From Blastomonas sp. AAP53 (lineage in GTDB: Bacteria > Pseudomonadota > Alphaproteobacteria > Sphingomonadales > Sphingomonadaceae): DNA of 64,000 nucleotides. The stretch spans positions 682,001 through 746,000 of the forward strand of contig NZ_ANFZ01000009.1 in the NCBI RefSeq assembly GCF_000331245.1, read 5' to 3'. The position numbers and the translations under genes were made by a program. The notes under the pieces are model-generated. The model did no database searches, was not told the origin of the DNA, and was given only the letters and a program-made list of their open reading frames with translations. Positions 53,372 to 62,346 of this stretch are shown piece after piece (within the stretch, counting starts at the first letter, position 1; each line of letters starts with the position of its first letter).

Positions 53372-54619
53372 ATGACCCGGATCCTGCATGTCCTTGACCA
53401 CAGCCTGCCGCTTCACAGCGGCTATGCCTTTCGCACCCGCGCCATCCTGACGGCGCAGCAGCGCGCGGGGCTGGACGTTCGCGCCGTCACCAGCGTGCGG
53501 CATCAGGCCTCGCTTCCTGCAGGCGCCAGCGTGGAGCCTGTCGAGGTCCATGACGGGCTGACCTTCCACCGCACGATGGAAACGGTCTCCGGCCCGCCAG
53601 GTCTGCGCGAATGGCGTGATATCGGCGCGCTTGCCCGCGCCACGGAAGCGACCTGCGCGATCTGGAAGCCGGATATCCTGCATGCCCACTCGCCCTGCCT
53701 CGACGGGCTTGCCGCGCTTCGCGTGGGCCGCAAGCTCGGCCTGCCGGTACTCTATGAAATCCGCGCCTTCTGGGAGGATGCCGCTGTCGGCAACGGCACT
53801 GGAAGCGAGGGCTCGGCAAAATACTGGCTCACGCGCCAGATGGAAAATCGCGCAGTGGCCGGTGCAGCCGCGGTGGCCGTCATCTGCGAGGGACTGCGCC
53901 AGGACCTGATCGCGCGCGGCTTTCCCGGCGAAAAGATCATGGTCTCCCCCAATGGCGTCGACATGGAAATGTTCGGCTCGCCGATTCCCGCCGACCCGAT
54001 ACGAGCGCAGGCGCTGGGACTGGATGGCAAGACCGTGATCGGCTTCATCGGCAGCTTCTATCCGTACGAGGGTCTGGATGACCTCATCGCCGCAATGCCC
54101 CTGCTGCTCGCGCGCAATCCCGAAATCCGGCTGTTGCTGGTTGGCGGCGGCCCAGCGGAAGATGTCCTGCGCAGCCAGGCCGAAAACTCCCCCGCCGCGC
54201 ACGCGATACGCTTTGTCGGGCGCGTGCCGCATAACGAGGTCGAGCATTATTACAGCCTGATCGATATCCTTGCCTACCCGCGCAAGGCGATGCGGCTCAC
54301 TGAAACCGTCACACCCTTGAAACCGCTGGAAGCGATGGCACAGGGACGACTGGTTGCGGCATCCAATGTCGGCGGTCACCGGGAACTCATCACCGACGGC
54401 ATTACCGGCACACTGTTTGCGCCCGACGATCCGAAAGCCATGGCCGACGCACTGGCAAAGCTCGCCGCAGCGCCCGAGACCTGGGATGAACGCCGCGCTA
54501 TTGCACGGGCGTTTGTTGCGGAGGAACGAAACTGGGAGAGGAATGTTCAGCGTTATCAACCCATTTACCAACGCATGCTAGACAATCGGGCGGAACGCCG
54601 CGTGTTCAGCGCGGCCTGA
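53372..54619 (+). CDS. Exosortase A-associated glycosyltransferase (GT4)
   Basis: A 415-residue glycosyltransferase of the GT-B/GT4 type. MTRILHVLDHSLPLHSGYA and FRTRAILTAQQ at the N-terminus and LEAMAQGRLVAASNVGGHRE, with the earlier VGRVPHNEVEHYYSLID, fit the TIGR04063 (Daro_2409-type) family. The E-x7-E-like region LKPLEAMAQGRLV is at the donor site. Start at ATG 53372 (TTG 53363 is the alternative). Divergent from the O-ligase gene across a 124-base promoter region (53248-53371), which supports a shared glycan pathway. Confidence 0.88.
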   Translation: MTRILHVLDHSLPLHSGYAFRTRAILTAQQRAGLDVRAVTSVRHQASLPAGASVEPVEVHDGLTFHRTMETVSGPPGLREWRDIGALARATEATCAIWKPDILHAHSPCLDGLAALRVGRKLGLPVLYEIRAFWEDAAVGNGTGSEGSAKYWLTRQMENRAVAGAAAVAVICEGLRQDLIARGFPGEKIMVSPNGVDMEMFGSPIPADPIRAQALGLDGKTVIGFIGSFYPYEGLDDLIAAMPLLLARNPEIRLLLVGGGPAEDVLRSQAENSPAAHAIRFVGRVPHNEVEHYYSLIDILAYPRKAMRLTETVTPLKPLEAMAQGRLVAASNVGGHRELITDGITGTLFAPDDPKAMADALAKLAAAPETWDERRAIARAFVAEERNWERNVQRYQPIYQRMLDNRAERRVFSAA

Positions 54620-54646
54620 CAGGTTAAACACCGGGATTTGAACGGC

Positions 54647-56032
54647 ATGGCGGCATCGCAATCAGATGGGACCACAAGCAGCGGCGAAGCCGGTGTCCTG
54701 TCTCGCCACCCCACGGCGCTGGCCGTTGGCGGAGGCGTGGCTGCAGCCTTTGGCAGCAGCTTCATCCCGATGACAGCCATCGAGGGCTTTGTCACCGCCT
54801 ATGGCATTGCCGAGCTGCTTCCTGCAGCCGCCCCGCCGCTGGGCAACACCGCCCGGTTGGCGCTGAGCACCGGAATTGGAACACTGACCGCAGGGGCGCT
54901 CCTGGCGCTGCTGCCGCGCGCGGAGATCAACGATATGGGTTTTGAAACAACCGTCAAAACGGCCGGCAGCGCCGCGCCGGACGCCGAGGGCAACAGCACC
55001 GCCGCTGGCAAGAGCGGCAAGCTGGCTGGCTGGCTGCGCACGTTGCGCTTTGGCAAATCAGAACCGACACCTGGCACTGTCACTGACTTTTCCGACCTCT
55101 CCCGCCTGCGCATCCGCAATGGAGACCAGCACCCGGACGCCCCGGCGCGTGCACCGATCCGTGCGAGCAGTGATCTGGGCGACGCGCTGAATGAAGCGCA
55201 GGCAGCGGCCAAGCCTGTTCCGGCATCCATGCCGCTGGAACTGGACGCAGCGATGACATTTGCCGCCCCCGCGCAAGACCCCGAACCCGCTGCCCAAGAG
55301 CCTGCGCCATTGCTGCGCTTTGGTGCGCCACCGATCGATCCTGCCCCGATGGCCTTCGAGCCGTCGGATGCCATGCAGACCACCCCCGACGCGGCCCCCG
55401 TTGCAGCGATATCGGTCAGCGCGATGGACGAGGCACTTGCGGCACCGCGGGCCGCGCCGGCAGCTGTGACCGCACCGTCTCTCGAAGACCTGGAATCCGT
55501 GGGCGTTCCTGCGCTGCTCGAACGGCTGGAAGCTGGACTTGCGCGACGGCGTCAGCTGAGCACCAGCACTATTGCAGGTTCACAGCCCGCCCCAGAGCCC
55601 AGCACGCGTCTTTTTGCGCTCGCAAAACCGTTGGGCCGGCCGGGCGATACCGCCGTTGATGATGCCGATCGCGAGCCTGAAGCACAGCCGCTACGCTTCA
55701 GGCTGGGGCAACCAACCGTTGAACCCGCAGATACCGTGGATGACCCGGCTGACATCGGCTCAGAAGGCCGCGTTCTTCCCGGGACCGGCGGCTGGACCGA
55801 AGAAATAGAGTATCAAACGCCTGCCGTCGCCATGTCGCAGCCAAACGCTGTGGAGCTGGACGCTGCAACCGAAAGCTCTGCGATCGCTGGAACGGATGGA
55901 CCCGAAGGCACACAGGACACCCTCATCGAACCTGCAGACGCTACGCCGTCGGCAGATGATGACATGGACGCGGCGTTGCGTGATGCCCTGGCCACGCTGC
56001 GCCAGTTGTCTGATCGCCAGCGCAACGCCTGA
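54647..56032 (+). CDS. Hypothetical proline/alanine-rich protein
   Basis: A 461-residue protein, not recognised. Residues about 20-95 contain two hydrophobic segments (ALAVGGGVAAAFGSSFIPMT, TGIGTLTAGALLALLPRA), probably membrane-spanning; the remaining 360 residues are low-complexity, rich in Ala, Pro, Asp and Glu and likely disordered, ending in a short helix DAALRDALATLRQLSDR. The start at 54647 is chosen over TTG 54638. It is 27 bases after the glycosyltransferase and in the same direction, so it may serve the same surface-glycan process. Confidence 0.7.
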   Translation: MAASQSDGTTSSGEAGVLSRHPTALAVGGGVAAAFGSSFIPMTAIEGFVTAYGIAELLPAAAPPLGNTARLALSTGIGTLTAGALLALLPRAEINDMGFETTVKTAGSAAPDAEGNSTAAGKSGKLAGWLRTLRFGKSEPTPGTVTDFSDLSRLRIRNGDQHPDAPARAPIRASSDLGDALNEAQAAAKPVPASMPLELDAAMTFAAPAQDPEPAAQEPAPLLRFGAPPIDPAPMAFEPSDAMQTTPDAAPVAAISVSAMDEALAAPRAAPAAVTAPSLEDLESVGVPALLERLEAGLARRRQLSTSTIAGSQPAPEPSTRLFALAKPLGRPGDTAVDDADREPEAQPLRFRLGQPTVEPADTVDDPADIGSEGRVLPGTGGWTEEIEYQTPAVAMSQPNAVELDAATESSAIAGTDGPEGTQDTLIEPADATPSADDDMDAALRDALATLRQLSDRQRNA

Positions 56033-56079
56033 ACGATAACAGGCTGCCACCGAGGCAACCAGCAATGGACCCAAATGAT

Positions 56080-56115
56080 AAGGGGCGGCGTATCGCTACG
56101 CCGCCCCTTGTCGTT
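56080..56115. terminator. Bidirectional terminator between hypothetical gene and exbD
   Basis: AAGGGGCGGCGTA (56080-56092) pairs perfectly with TACGCCGCCCCTT (56097-56109) around a four-base loop, then TGTCGTTTTT on the plus strand. It serves both converging transcripts. Confidence 0.85.
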
Positions 56116-56140
56116 TTTGGTTATCGAAAGCTTGAACCGA

Positions 56141-56581
56141 TCAGCTGCCCGGCGCCTTCTGGAACGTGCCGTACTGCTCGTTGCCGACAAAGCCCAGCTT
56201 GGAAACGCCGCTGCGCTTGATCACCACGAGAACCTCGTCAACGATCTGATAGCGTGCGCGAGCATCGGGCTGGAACTGAAGTTCAGGCTCGGGGTCCATG
56301 TTGCGCGTCTGCGCAAGGATCCCGGCAAGCTGCGCCTGCGATACCGGCGTACCATTCCAGGAAATGGTATCGTTGGTGTCGACAATCAGCTTATTCTTGA
56401 CCGGCTCAACCACCACGTCTTGCGGCGGGCTGTCCTGCGGCAGGTCAATCTTGACCGCATGGGTCTGAACAGGAATGGTGATGATGAACATGATGAGGAG
56501 AACGAGCATGACGTCGATCAACGGCGTCGTGTTCATTTCCATCATCGGCTCGCCATCATCGCTGCCGCCACTCATTGCCAT
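56141..56581 (-). CDS. exbD: ExbD-type biopolymer transport protein, second copy
   Basis: A 146-residue protein with one N-terminal helix (MLVLLIMFIITIPVQTH) preceded by MNTTPLIDV; the conserved Asp in LIDVMLVLLI is the essential membrane aspartate of ExbD. The periplasmic domain runs to the end (ARYQIVDEVLVVIKRSGVSK). It works with ExbB and TonB to transmit proton-motive force to outer-membrane receptors. Last gene of the operon. Confidence 0.92.
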   Translation of the reverse strand: MAMSGGSDDGEPMMEMNTTPLIDVMLVLLIMFIITIPVQTHAVKIDLPQDSPPQDVVVEPVKNKLIVDTNDTISWNGTPVSQAQLAGILAQTRNMDPEPELQFQPDARARYQIVDEVLVVIKRSGVSKLGFVGNEQYGTFQKAPGS

Positions 56582-56636
56582 ATCAAGCTACTCCCAAATT
56601 TCTGTAGTGGAGGTCATCATCATGTGACGACCTCTA

Positions 56637-57167
56637 TCAAACTGCGGTCAGGTCGATCGGCGAAGAGATGAAGCCGACCTTGGCAAACCCGGCACGCTGC
56701 ATCGTGAAGATCGCGCCGCCAATGCACCGATAGGGAGCATTGATGTCGCCGCGGATGTGAACTTCAGGAAGATCTTCTTCCTTCAGGTTTTCCACACCGC
56801 CTGCCGCTTCGATGATCGCTTCCAGCCGCTTGACTGCAATATCCTGGAGCTCGACGTTGTCGACCGGAGTGACGTTCACATAAACCCGGCATTCGCCGTT
56901 CGGGCTTGCCCCGGTGAACCCATCGTCGCCCGGGCTGAGACCATTGGCGTCGGTAGTCGTCACGGACAGAAGAATATTCTCTGCCTTGGTTTCGGTCGGC
57001 TCGAATTCGATAACCGGGATGGTCAGGTCGTCAACCGTCTGGATAACCACCGGAATCGCGATCAGGAAGATGATGAGAAGCACCAGCATGACGTCCACTA
57101 GCGGCGTCGTGTTGATGTCAGACATCGGCTTTTCCTTGCCGCCGTCGCCTCCAACGCTCATTGCCAT
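56637..57167 (-). CDS. exbD: ExbD-type protein, first copy, larger periplasmic domain
   Basis: A 176-residue ExbD homologue: DINTTPLVDVMLVLLIIFLI carries the membrane aspartate. It has a longer periplasmic part than its neighbour, with an insert rich in Asp and Gly (GLSPGDDGFTGASPNGE) and two cysteines (C88-ish in GECRVYV and YRCIGG). The two ExbD genes are not close duplicates. The cysteines might form a disulfide in the periplasm, not proven. Middle of the tonB-exbB-exbD-exbD operon. Confidence 0.9.
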   Translation of the reverse strand: MAMSVGGDGGKEKPMSDINTTPLVDVMLVLLIIFLIAIPVVIQTVDDLTIPVIEFEPTETKAENILLSVTTTDANGLSPGDDGFTGASPNGECRVYVNVTPVDNVELQDIAVKRLEAIIEAAGGVENLKEEDLPEVHIRGDINAPYRCIGGAIFTMQRAGFAKVGFISSPIDLTAV

Positions 57168-57307
57168 CGCAATAAATCCTATTCTTTAACTTACCGAGCC
57201 ATGTGGCCGCGGATTGGTTTTGCGCTAGCGCGCAGCAGTCTTGAGCCTGTCGGCATCGGAAATCCCATCGCGGCCCGCAAGGCCCGCCGTGGGTGCCGAC
57301 ACCATCA

Positions 57308-57341
57308 GCCGGCGGCGGTCAATTTACGACCAACCGCCGGC
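57308..57341 (-). promoter_or_regulatory. Intercistronic stem-loop between exbB and exbD
   Basis: GCCGGCGG (57308-57315) pairs with CCGCCGGC (57334-57341), with an inner GGTC/GACC stem (57317-57331). It starts 15 bases after the exbB stop and lies in a 188-base gap. Such a stem may trap upstream mRNA or block read-through, raising ExbB over ExbD. Confidence 0.6.
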
Positions 57342-57355
57342 ATGATGAACGTCTC

Positions 57356-58108
57356 TTACTTCTTGATCGGTGCCGCGGCGACCGGAGCAGCAGGCTTGGC
57401 AGGTGCTGCGGGGATCACCGCACCGTTCGAAGCCATGTAGCCAAGGACGTCGGTCGAGAAGGCGCTCAGCTGAGCTGCGATCTGCTTGTTGCGTGCCTGC
57501 AGCCAGTTGTAGGCAAGCACGGCGGGAACAGCAACGCCCAGACCCAGTGCGGTCATGATCAGTGCTTCACCCACGGGACCTGCAACCTGGTCGATCGATG
57601 CCGAACCCGAGATGCCGATCTTGATCAGTGCGCGGTAGATACCGATAACGGTACCGAACAGGCCGATGAACGGCGAGGTTGCGCCCACGGTTGCCAGGAA
57701 CGGCAGGCCACCAGCCAGCTTGGCGTTGATGGCGGCTTCCGAACGGTTCAGCGAACCGTGCAGCCAGTCATGCGCTTCGACGGGGTCGGTCAGCTTGGCA
57801 TGCTCTTCCTGAGCCTTGATACCGTCTTCGACGATCTGGCGATAGGCCGAGTTCTTTTCGAGCTTGGTTGCGCCTTCCTTGATGCCGCCAGCGCGCCAGA
57901 ACGTGTCGCGGACCTTCTGGCCCTGCGACAGAACCTTCTGCTGTTCAAACAGCTTGGTGAAAAGGATGAAGAATGAACCGAACGACATGATACCCAGGAT
58001 GCCGACGGTGGCATAAGCGATCACACCGCCCTGTTCGAGTGCTTCCATAAAACCAAAAGCGTTTTTCGGCGCCTCGGCTCCAGCCGCAGCAAGCATTTCA
58101 ATCAACAT
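57356..58108 (-). CDS. exbB: ExbB-type proton channel
   Basis: A 250-residue protein with three transmembrane segments (VIAYATVGILGIMSFGSFFI, then FIGLFGTVIGIYRALI, and EALIMTALGLGVAVPAVLAY), typical of ExbB/TolQ. ATG 58108 is used (TTG 58111 precedes it) since GAGGAAG lies seven bases upstream. It forms the motor with ExbD that energises TonB. Its C-terminus is alanine-proline rich (PAAPAKPAAPVAAAPIKK). Confidence 0.95.
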   Translation of the reverse strand: MLIEMLAAAGAEAPKNAFGFMEALEQGGVIAYATVGILGIMSFGSFFILFTKLFEQQKVLSQGQKVRDTFWRAGGIKEGATKLEKNSAYRQIVEDGIKAQEEHAKLTDPVEAHDWLHGSLNRSEAAINAKLAGGLPFLATVGATSPFIGLFGTVIGIYRALIKIGISGSASIDQVAGPVGEALIMTALGLGVAVPAVLAYNWLQARNKQIAAQLSAFSTDVLGYMASNGAVIPAAPAKPAAPVAAAPIKK

Positions 58109-58207
58109 CAAAACTTCCTCTCAGAGAATATATAGAGCGCCGCTAAAAAATCGGTGCGTCTAGAAAACCAAAACCCAATCCGCCGCAGCGGCATCCAATC
58201 CAAACGA

Positions 58208-58870
58208 TTACTTCGGAATTTCCCAGCGAACTGCATTCGAATAGCTATCCGCGATGGGATTGCCAGCCGAGTCCAGGGCAGGCTTAAAGCGCGCCCTGCG
58301 AGTCACATTCTTGCAGGTCGCTTCGTCAAGATCGGCATGGCCGCTTGAACCCGTGATCTCACAACCGGTGACACGGCCATCAGGACCGATGCTCACACGA
58401 AACCGCGTGGTGCCTGCGCGCTCTTCGCGAAGTGCGCGCGCCGGGTAATCATTTGGCGTTGCCCAGTTGCCAGGGTTGCCGCGAGGCGATGCACCCGATG
58501 CCTTGGAAGGCGCTGGGGGCGGAGCCGGCGGTGCTGGCGGAGGAGCAACGATCGGTGTCGGAGTGAACACCGGTGGTGGCGTTTGTGTGGTGGTTATGAC
58601 CGGAGCCGAAGTTGGCGGCGTCCGGACGATCGGAGGCGGCGTTACCACCGGCGGAGGCGTAATCGGCTGGTCCGGCGGAGGTGGTGGCGGCTCTTCAGGC
58701 TCGATCACCTCTTCTTCAACGTCGACGACGTTAAGCTTTTCCGCGACCGATTTGACCGCGCTATATGCAAGTCCTGTTACCAGGGCATAGATAACCACAA
58801 TGTGGATCAATGCCACGACAACGAGGGAAACTATCTTGTTTCCGCTTGCCTGTTGATCAGCATAGGCCAT
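58208..58870 (-). CDS. tonB: TonB energy transducer
   Basis: A 220-residue TonB. An N-terminal helix (VSLVVVALIHIVVIYALVTG) anchors it; residues about 55-125 are the proline-rich spacer (EEPPPPPPDQPITPPP and similar). The C-terminal domain carries NDYPARALREERAGTTRFRV and GCEITGSSGHADLDEATCKN. Two cysteines there (in GCEI and TCKN) may form a disulfide. It opens TonB receptors such as the one at 22838. First gene of the operon. Confidence 0.95.
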   Translation of the reverse strand: MAYADQQASGNKIVSLVVVALIHIVVIYALVTGLAYSAVKSVAEKLNVVDVEEEVIEPEEPPPPPPDQPITPPPVVTPPPIVRTPPTSAPVITTTQTPPPVFTPTPIVAPPPAPPAPPPAPSKASGASPRGNPGNWATPNDYPARALREERAGTTRFRVSIGPDGRVTGCEITGSSGHADLDEATCKNVTRRARFKPALDSAGNPIADSYSNAVRWEIPK

Positions 58871-59181
58871 TCAGAAACGACGCTCCTTACCCTTATTGAA
58901 ACCTGCCATTCGGGAGACGCTGATCGTTGAAATCTGCGACGCCCGGACGAACCAGCCGATGACCGCGGCCGGTGCTGAAAACACACGAATTGCGGATTGC
59001 AACCTATCTGGTTGCCCCGCTCCCCTCATGCGCTTCAGCCTCTGGTTTGTTTTTCTCTTGCCCGAAAGGGGATTTAACGCGCAACTTAACAGCAGGCAAT
59101 CGCTTAAATGGATTCAGTTTGAATTAACCTTTGAGCCCCGAGAGCCGCCCTCCCGGACCACGCACATGAGGATACTCGCCG

Positions 59182-60024
59182 ATGCCGCACGCCCTGAAAT
59201 CCCTTACCGCCCTCGCCACTCTGAGCGTCGCCATCGTGAGCGGTTTTCCTATCGTATACCGCCTGAATGCGGAGGTTTCGGCTGAAACTACGACGCCAGA
59301 TTACGTCACTTTGGCGCGACTTGCCGATGATGCCCCGCAGGTGCTGCGGGTGCTGGTGAAAAAGACCACCGTGATCGAACCGGCACGCGCGCCGGATGTC
59401 GGCCTGGGCATGGCCAGGCTCTATATCGAGGCGCAGGTATTGAATCTCATTCGCGGCAAGGCCGGTGTTTCCGAATCGATTCGCTATCTGGTGGATGTCC
59501 CGCGTGACGCTCGCGGAAGGGTGCCCAAGCTGAAGAAGCAGCAATTCCTGCTGTTCGCTCGCCCTGGAACGCGGGCCGGCGAGGTCCAGCTCGTCGCGAA
59601 GAATGCACAGGTTGTGTGGACCGCCGCTAATGAAACACTGATTCGCAATATCGTTACAGAGCTTGTCGCGCCCCAGTCCCCGCCCGCCATTCGCGGCATC
59701 CGCGAGGCGCTGCACGTCCGCGGCAACCTGCAGGGAGAAGGGGAAACGCAGATCTTTCTGGCAACGACAACCGGCGACCCGGTGTCGATCACGGTGCTGC
59801 GCCGCCCGGGCCTCGCTGCGCGCTGGGCGGTGTCGCTGACCGAGATCGTCGATGAGGCCGCCGCGCCGCCGCGCAAGGGCACCTTGTTGTGGTATCGGCT
59901 GGCCTGCTCGCTGCCCGCGCAGATTCCTGCGCGCGCGCTGGTATCGGACACGCCTGCGGACAATGATCTCGCGCGGCGCGATTATAACTTCGTGCTGGAA
60001 CAGCTGGGGCCGTGCCGGGGCTGA
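59182..60024 (+). CDS. Hypothetical secreted protein
   Basis: A 280-residue protein with an N-terminal hydrophobic signal (ALKSLTALATLSVAIVSGF). It is otherwise beta-rich (LRVLVKKTTVIEP, FLLFARPGT) and has two near-terminal cysteines (ACSLP and PCRG). No domain recognised. GAGGA nine bases upstream fixes the start at 59182. The 311-base gap before it (58871-59181) is the divergent control region for tonB and this gene. It has several AT-rich TTAA words but no promoter I can name with confidence. Confidence 0.7.
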   Translation: MPHALKSLTALATLSVAIVSGFPIVYRLNAEVSAETTTPDYVTLARLADDAPQVLRVLVKKTTVIEPARAPDVGLGMARLYIEAQVLNLIRGKAGVSESIRYLVDVPRDARGRVPKLKKQQFLLFARPGTRAGEVQLVAKNAQVVWTAANETLIRNIVTELVAPQSPPAIRGIREALHVRGNLQGEGETQIFLATTTGDPVSITVLRRPGLAARWAVSLTEIVDEAAAPPRKGTLLWYRLACSLPAQIPARALVSDTPADNDLARRDYNFVLEQLGPCRG

Positions 60025-60057
60025 GCGCCCCCGCCCTGCCCCGGCTGCGTCCAAGCC

Positions 60058-62223
60058 TTATTGCTCTGCCATTCCCATCTGCCACAGCAGGAAGGCGAAT
60101 TCCTCGGCGGTTTCCTTGAGCGAGTCAAACCGACCCGATTTGCCGCCATGGCCTGCACCCATGTTGGTCTTGAGCAGCAGCACATTGTCATCGGTCTTGG
60201 TAACACGCAGCTTGGCGACCCATTTGGCGGGCTCCCAATAGGTCACGCGCGGATCGTTGAGCCCGGCGGTGACCAGCAGCGGCGGATAGGCCTGGGGCTT
60301 AACATTGTCATACGGGCTGTACGATCGCAGCAGGTCGAACGCGGCCTTGTCGGTGATCGGGTTGCCCCATTCGGGCCATTCGCCCGGCGTCAGCGGCAGG
60401 GTTTCGTCGAGCATGGTGTTGAGCACATCGACGAACGGCACATGCGCCACGATAGCGCCCCACAGATCGGGATCGGAGTTGATGATCGCGCCCATCAACT
60501 CGCCGCCGGCAGAGCCACCGCTCGCGGTCACCTTGCCCTTGGCCGTGTAGCCACGCTCGATCAGCCCCTTGGCGACGTCGACGAAATCGTTGAACGTGTT
60601 GGTCCGCTTGGTCAGCTTGCCATCGAGATACCATTGCCGACCCAGATCGTCGCCGCCGCGAATGTGCGCAATGGCATAGGCAAAGCCGCGATCGACCATG
60701 CTCAGCCGCGTGACCGAAAAGCTTGGCGGCACGGCATAGCCATAGGCCCCATAGGCATAGAGGTGTAGCGGCGCGCTGCCATCCTGCTTGAAACCCTTGC
60801 GATAGATGATCGACACCGGAACCTGCGTGCCATCGCGTGCTGCGATCATCACGCGCTGCGTCTCGTAATCGGCGGCGTTATAGCCCGATGGCACTTCCTG
60901 GACCTTCAGCACCGTGAGCTCACGGCTGGCGACATCATAGTCATAGACCGTGTCGGGGGTGACCATCGATTCATACGCCAGCCGCAGCACCTTCATGTCC
61001 CATTCGGGATTGTCACCCAGCGAAGCGGAATAGCTCGCCTCGGGGAAGGTGATCGGCGCGACCTTCGACACGTCGGCGTAGTCGCGAATCTCGATGGTAT
61101 CGAGACCGTTGCTGCGGCCTTCGATGACGTAGAAGTCCTTGAAGGCCGTCATGTCGGTCATGTAGAAATCGTCGGATCCGGCAATCAGCGTCGTCCACTC
61201 GCCTGGCGCCTCGATCCTGGCTGTGGCGAGGCGGAAATTGATGTGGTCGTCGTTGGTGTGGATGAACAGTGTACCATCGCGCTCTTCCACCGCATATTCC
61301 CGGCCCTTCTGTCGCGGGCTGACCAGGATCGGCTCGGCCAGCGGATTGTCGGCAGGCAGCAACCGGATTTCGCTGGTCTCATTGTCGCCGGTCGCGATGA
61401 CGATGTATTTCTCGTTCGATGTCACGCCCACATCAACACGGAAGCCTTCGTCCACTTCCTTGTAGAGCTCGACATCTTCAGCGGCAGGCTTGCCCAGCAC
61501 GTGCAGCCGCGCGTTGTCGGTGCGCCAGTTCTCGTTCGCCAGGCCATAGATCAACGCTTTGGAATCGGCGGTCCAGATCAGGCTGGAGAGCGTTCCGGGG
61601 ATGACATCGGGCAGGATCGCGCCGGTGGCAAGGTCCTTGAACCGCGCCTCGAACCGTTCCGAGCCGTTGTCGTCGACCGAATAGGCGAGCAGGCGTCCAT
61701 CGGGGCTGACCGAAAAGCCGCCCAGCCGGAAATATTCCTTGTCCTTGGCCAGCTCGGTCTCGTCGAGCAGCAGCACGCGATCGCCACCGGCGACAGGCTT
61801 GCGGTACCATTTCTTGTACTGCGCGCCCTTGTCGTACTCGACCCAGTAGAGCCAGTCGCCATCCTTCTGGGGCACCGAGGAATCGTCTTCCTTGATCCGC
61901 CCCTTCATCTCCTCGAACAGTGTCTGTGCGAGCGCCTCATGCGGCTTCATCGCCGCTTCGAACCAGCGGTTTTCAGCCTCCAGATAGGCCAGGACATCGG
62001 CATCATCGACCTTGGGATAGCCCTCGTCCTTCAGCCAGTGCCAGGGGTCGGTGATGGTCACACCGTGGCGTTCGAAGCTGTACGGCCGCTGCTCGGCGAT
62101 GGGCGGCTTGGCGGTTTGCGACATGGAGGCTCTTTCGTTGGCTAAGGCGGGAGACGTGAAGGCCAGCGCCGCGCCGATGGCGGCGTTGACGACGGCAGGC
62201 GGCATGGGCAGTCGGATCGACAT
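60058..62223 (-). CDS. S9-family oligopeptidase (oligopeptidase B type), exported
   Basis: A 721-residue serine peptidase. A signal peptide (GAALAFTSPALA) precedes the beta-propeller, marked by HGVTITDPWHWLKDEGYPKV, and the C-terminal hydrolase holds the serine in TASGGSAGGELMG and the histidine in MGAGHGGKSGRFD. Oligopeptidase B cleaves short peptides after basic residues, but the specificity residues cannot be read here. AAAGGAAG before ATG 62223. Divergent from an aminopeptidase P gene, which together suggests a peptide-use region. Confidence 0.92.
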   Translation of the reverse strand: MSIRLPMPPAVVNAAIGAALAFTSPALANERASMSQTAKPPIAEQRPYSFERHGVTITDPWHWLKDEGYPKVDDADVLAYLEAENRWFEAAMKPHEALAQTLFEEMKGRIKEDDSSVPQKDGDWLYWVEYDKGAQYKKWYRKPVAGGDRVLLLDETELAKDKEYFRLGGFSVSPDGRLLAYSVDDNGSERFEARFKDLATGAILPDVIPGTLSSLIWTADSKALIYGLANENWRTDNARLHVLGKPAAEDVELYKEVDEGFRVDVGVTSNEKYIVIATGDNETSEIRLLPADNPLAEPILVSPRQKGREYAVEERDGTLFIHTNDDHINFRLATARIEAPGEWTTLIAGSDDFYMTDMTAFKDFYVIEGRSNGLDTIEIRDYADVSKVAPITFPEASYSASLGDNPEWDMKVLRLAYESMVTPDTVYDYDVASRELTVLKVQEVPSGYNAADYETQRVMIAARDGTQVPVSIIYRKGFKQDGSAPLHLYAYGAYGYAVPPSFSVTRLSMVDRGFAYAIAHIRGGDDLGRQWYLDGKLTKRTNTFNDFVDVAKGLIERGYTAKGKVTASGGSAGGELMGAIINSDPDLWGAIVAHVPFVDVLNTMLDETLPLTPGEWPEWGNPITDKAAFDLLRSYSPYDNVKPQAYPPLLVTAGLNDPRVTYWEPAKWVAKLRVTKTDDNVLLLKTNMGAGHGGKSGRFDSLKETAEEFAFLLWQMGMAEQ

Positions 62224-62346
62224 GGAACGCTTCCTTTCAGGCACTATCCTGACAGCGCACGCCGAAACTGGCACCGGGCTGGCGCGAGACGTGGATAATC
62301 TCTATCTTGCTGACCAACCGCTTTTGCAAGGAGTTGATAGCGCCCC

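Noticed and set aside
59074-59130. TTAA words resembling CtrA sites near the tonB and 59182 promoter region
   Set aside because: The best pair, TTAA-N8-TTAA, has spacing eight instead of seven, and AT-rich intergenic DNA gives such words by chance.
58896-59285. 129-residue plus-strand ORF between tonB and 59182
   Set aside because: It crosses the real start at 59182 in another frame, is not preceded by a ribosome site, and shows no recognisable domain.
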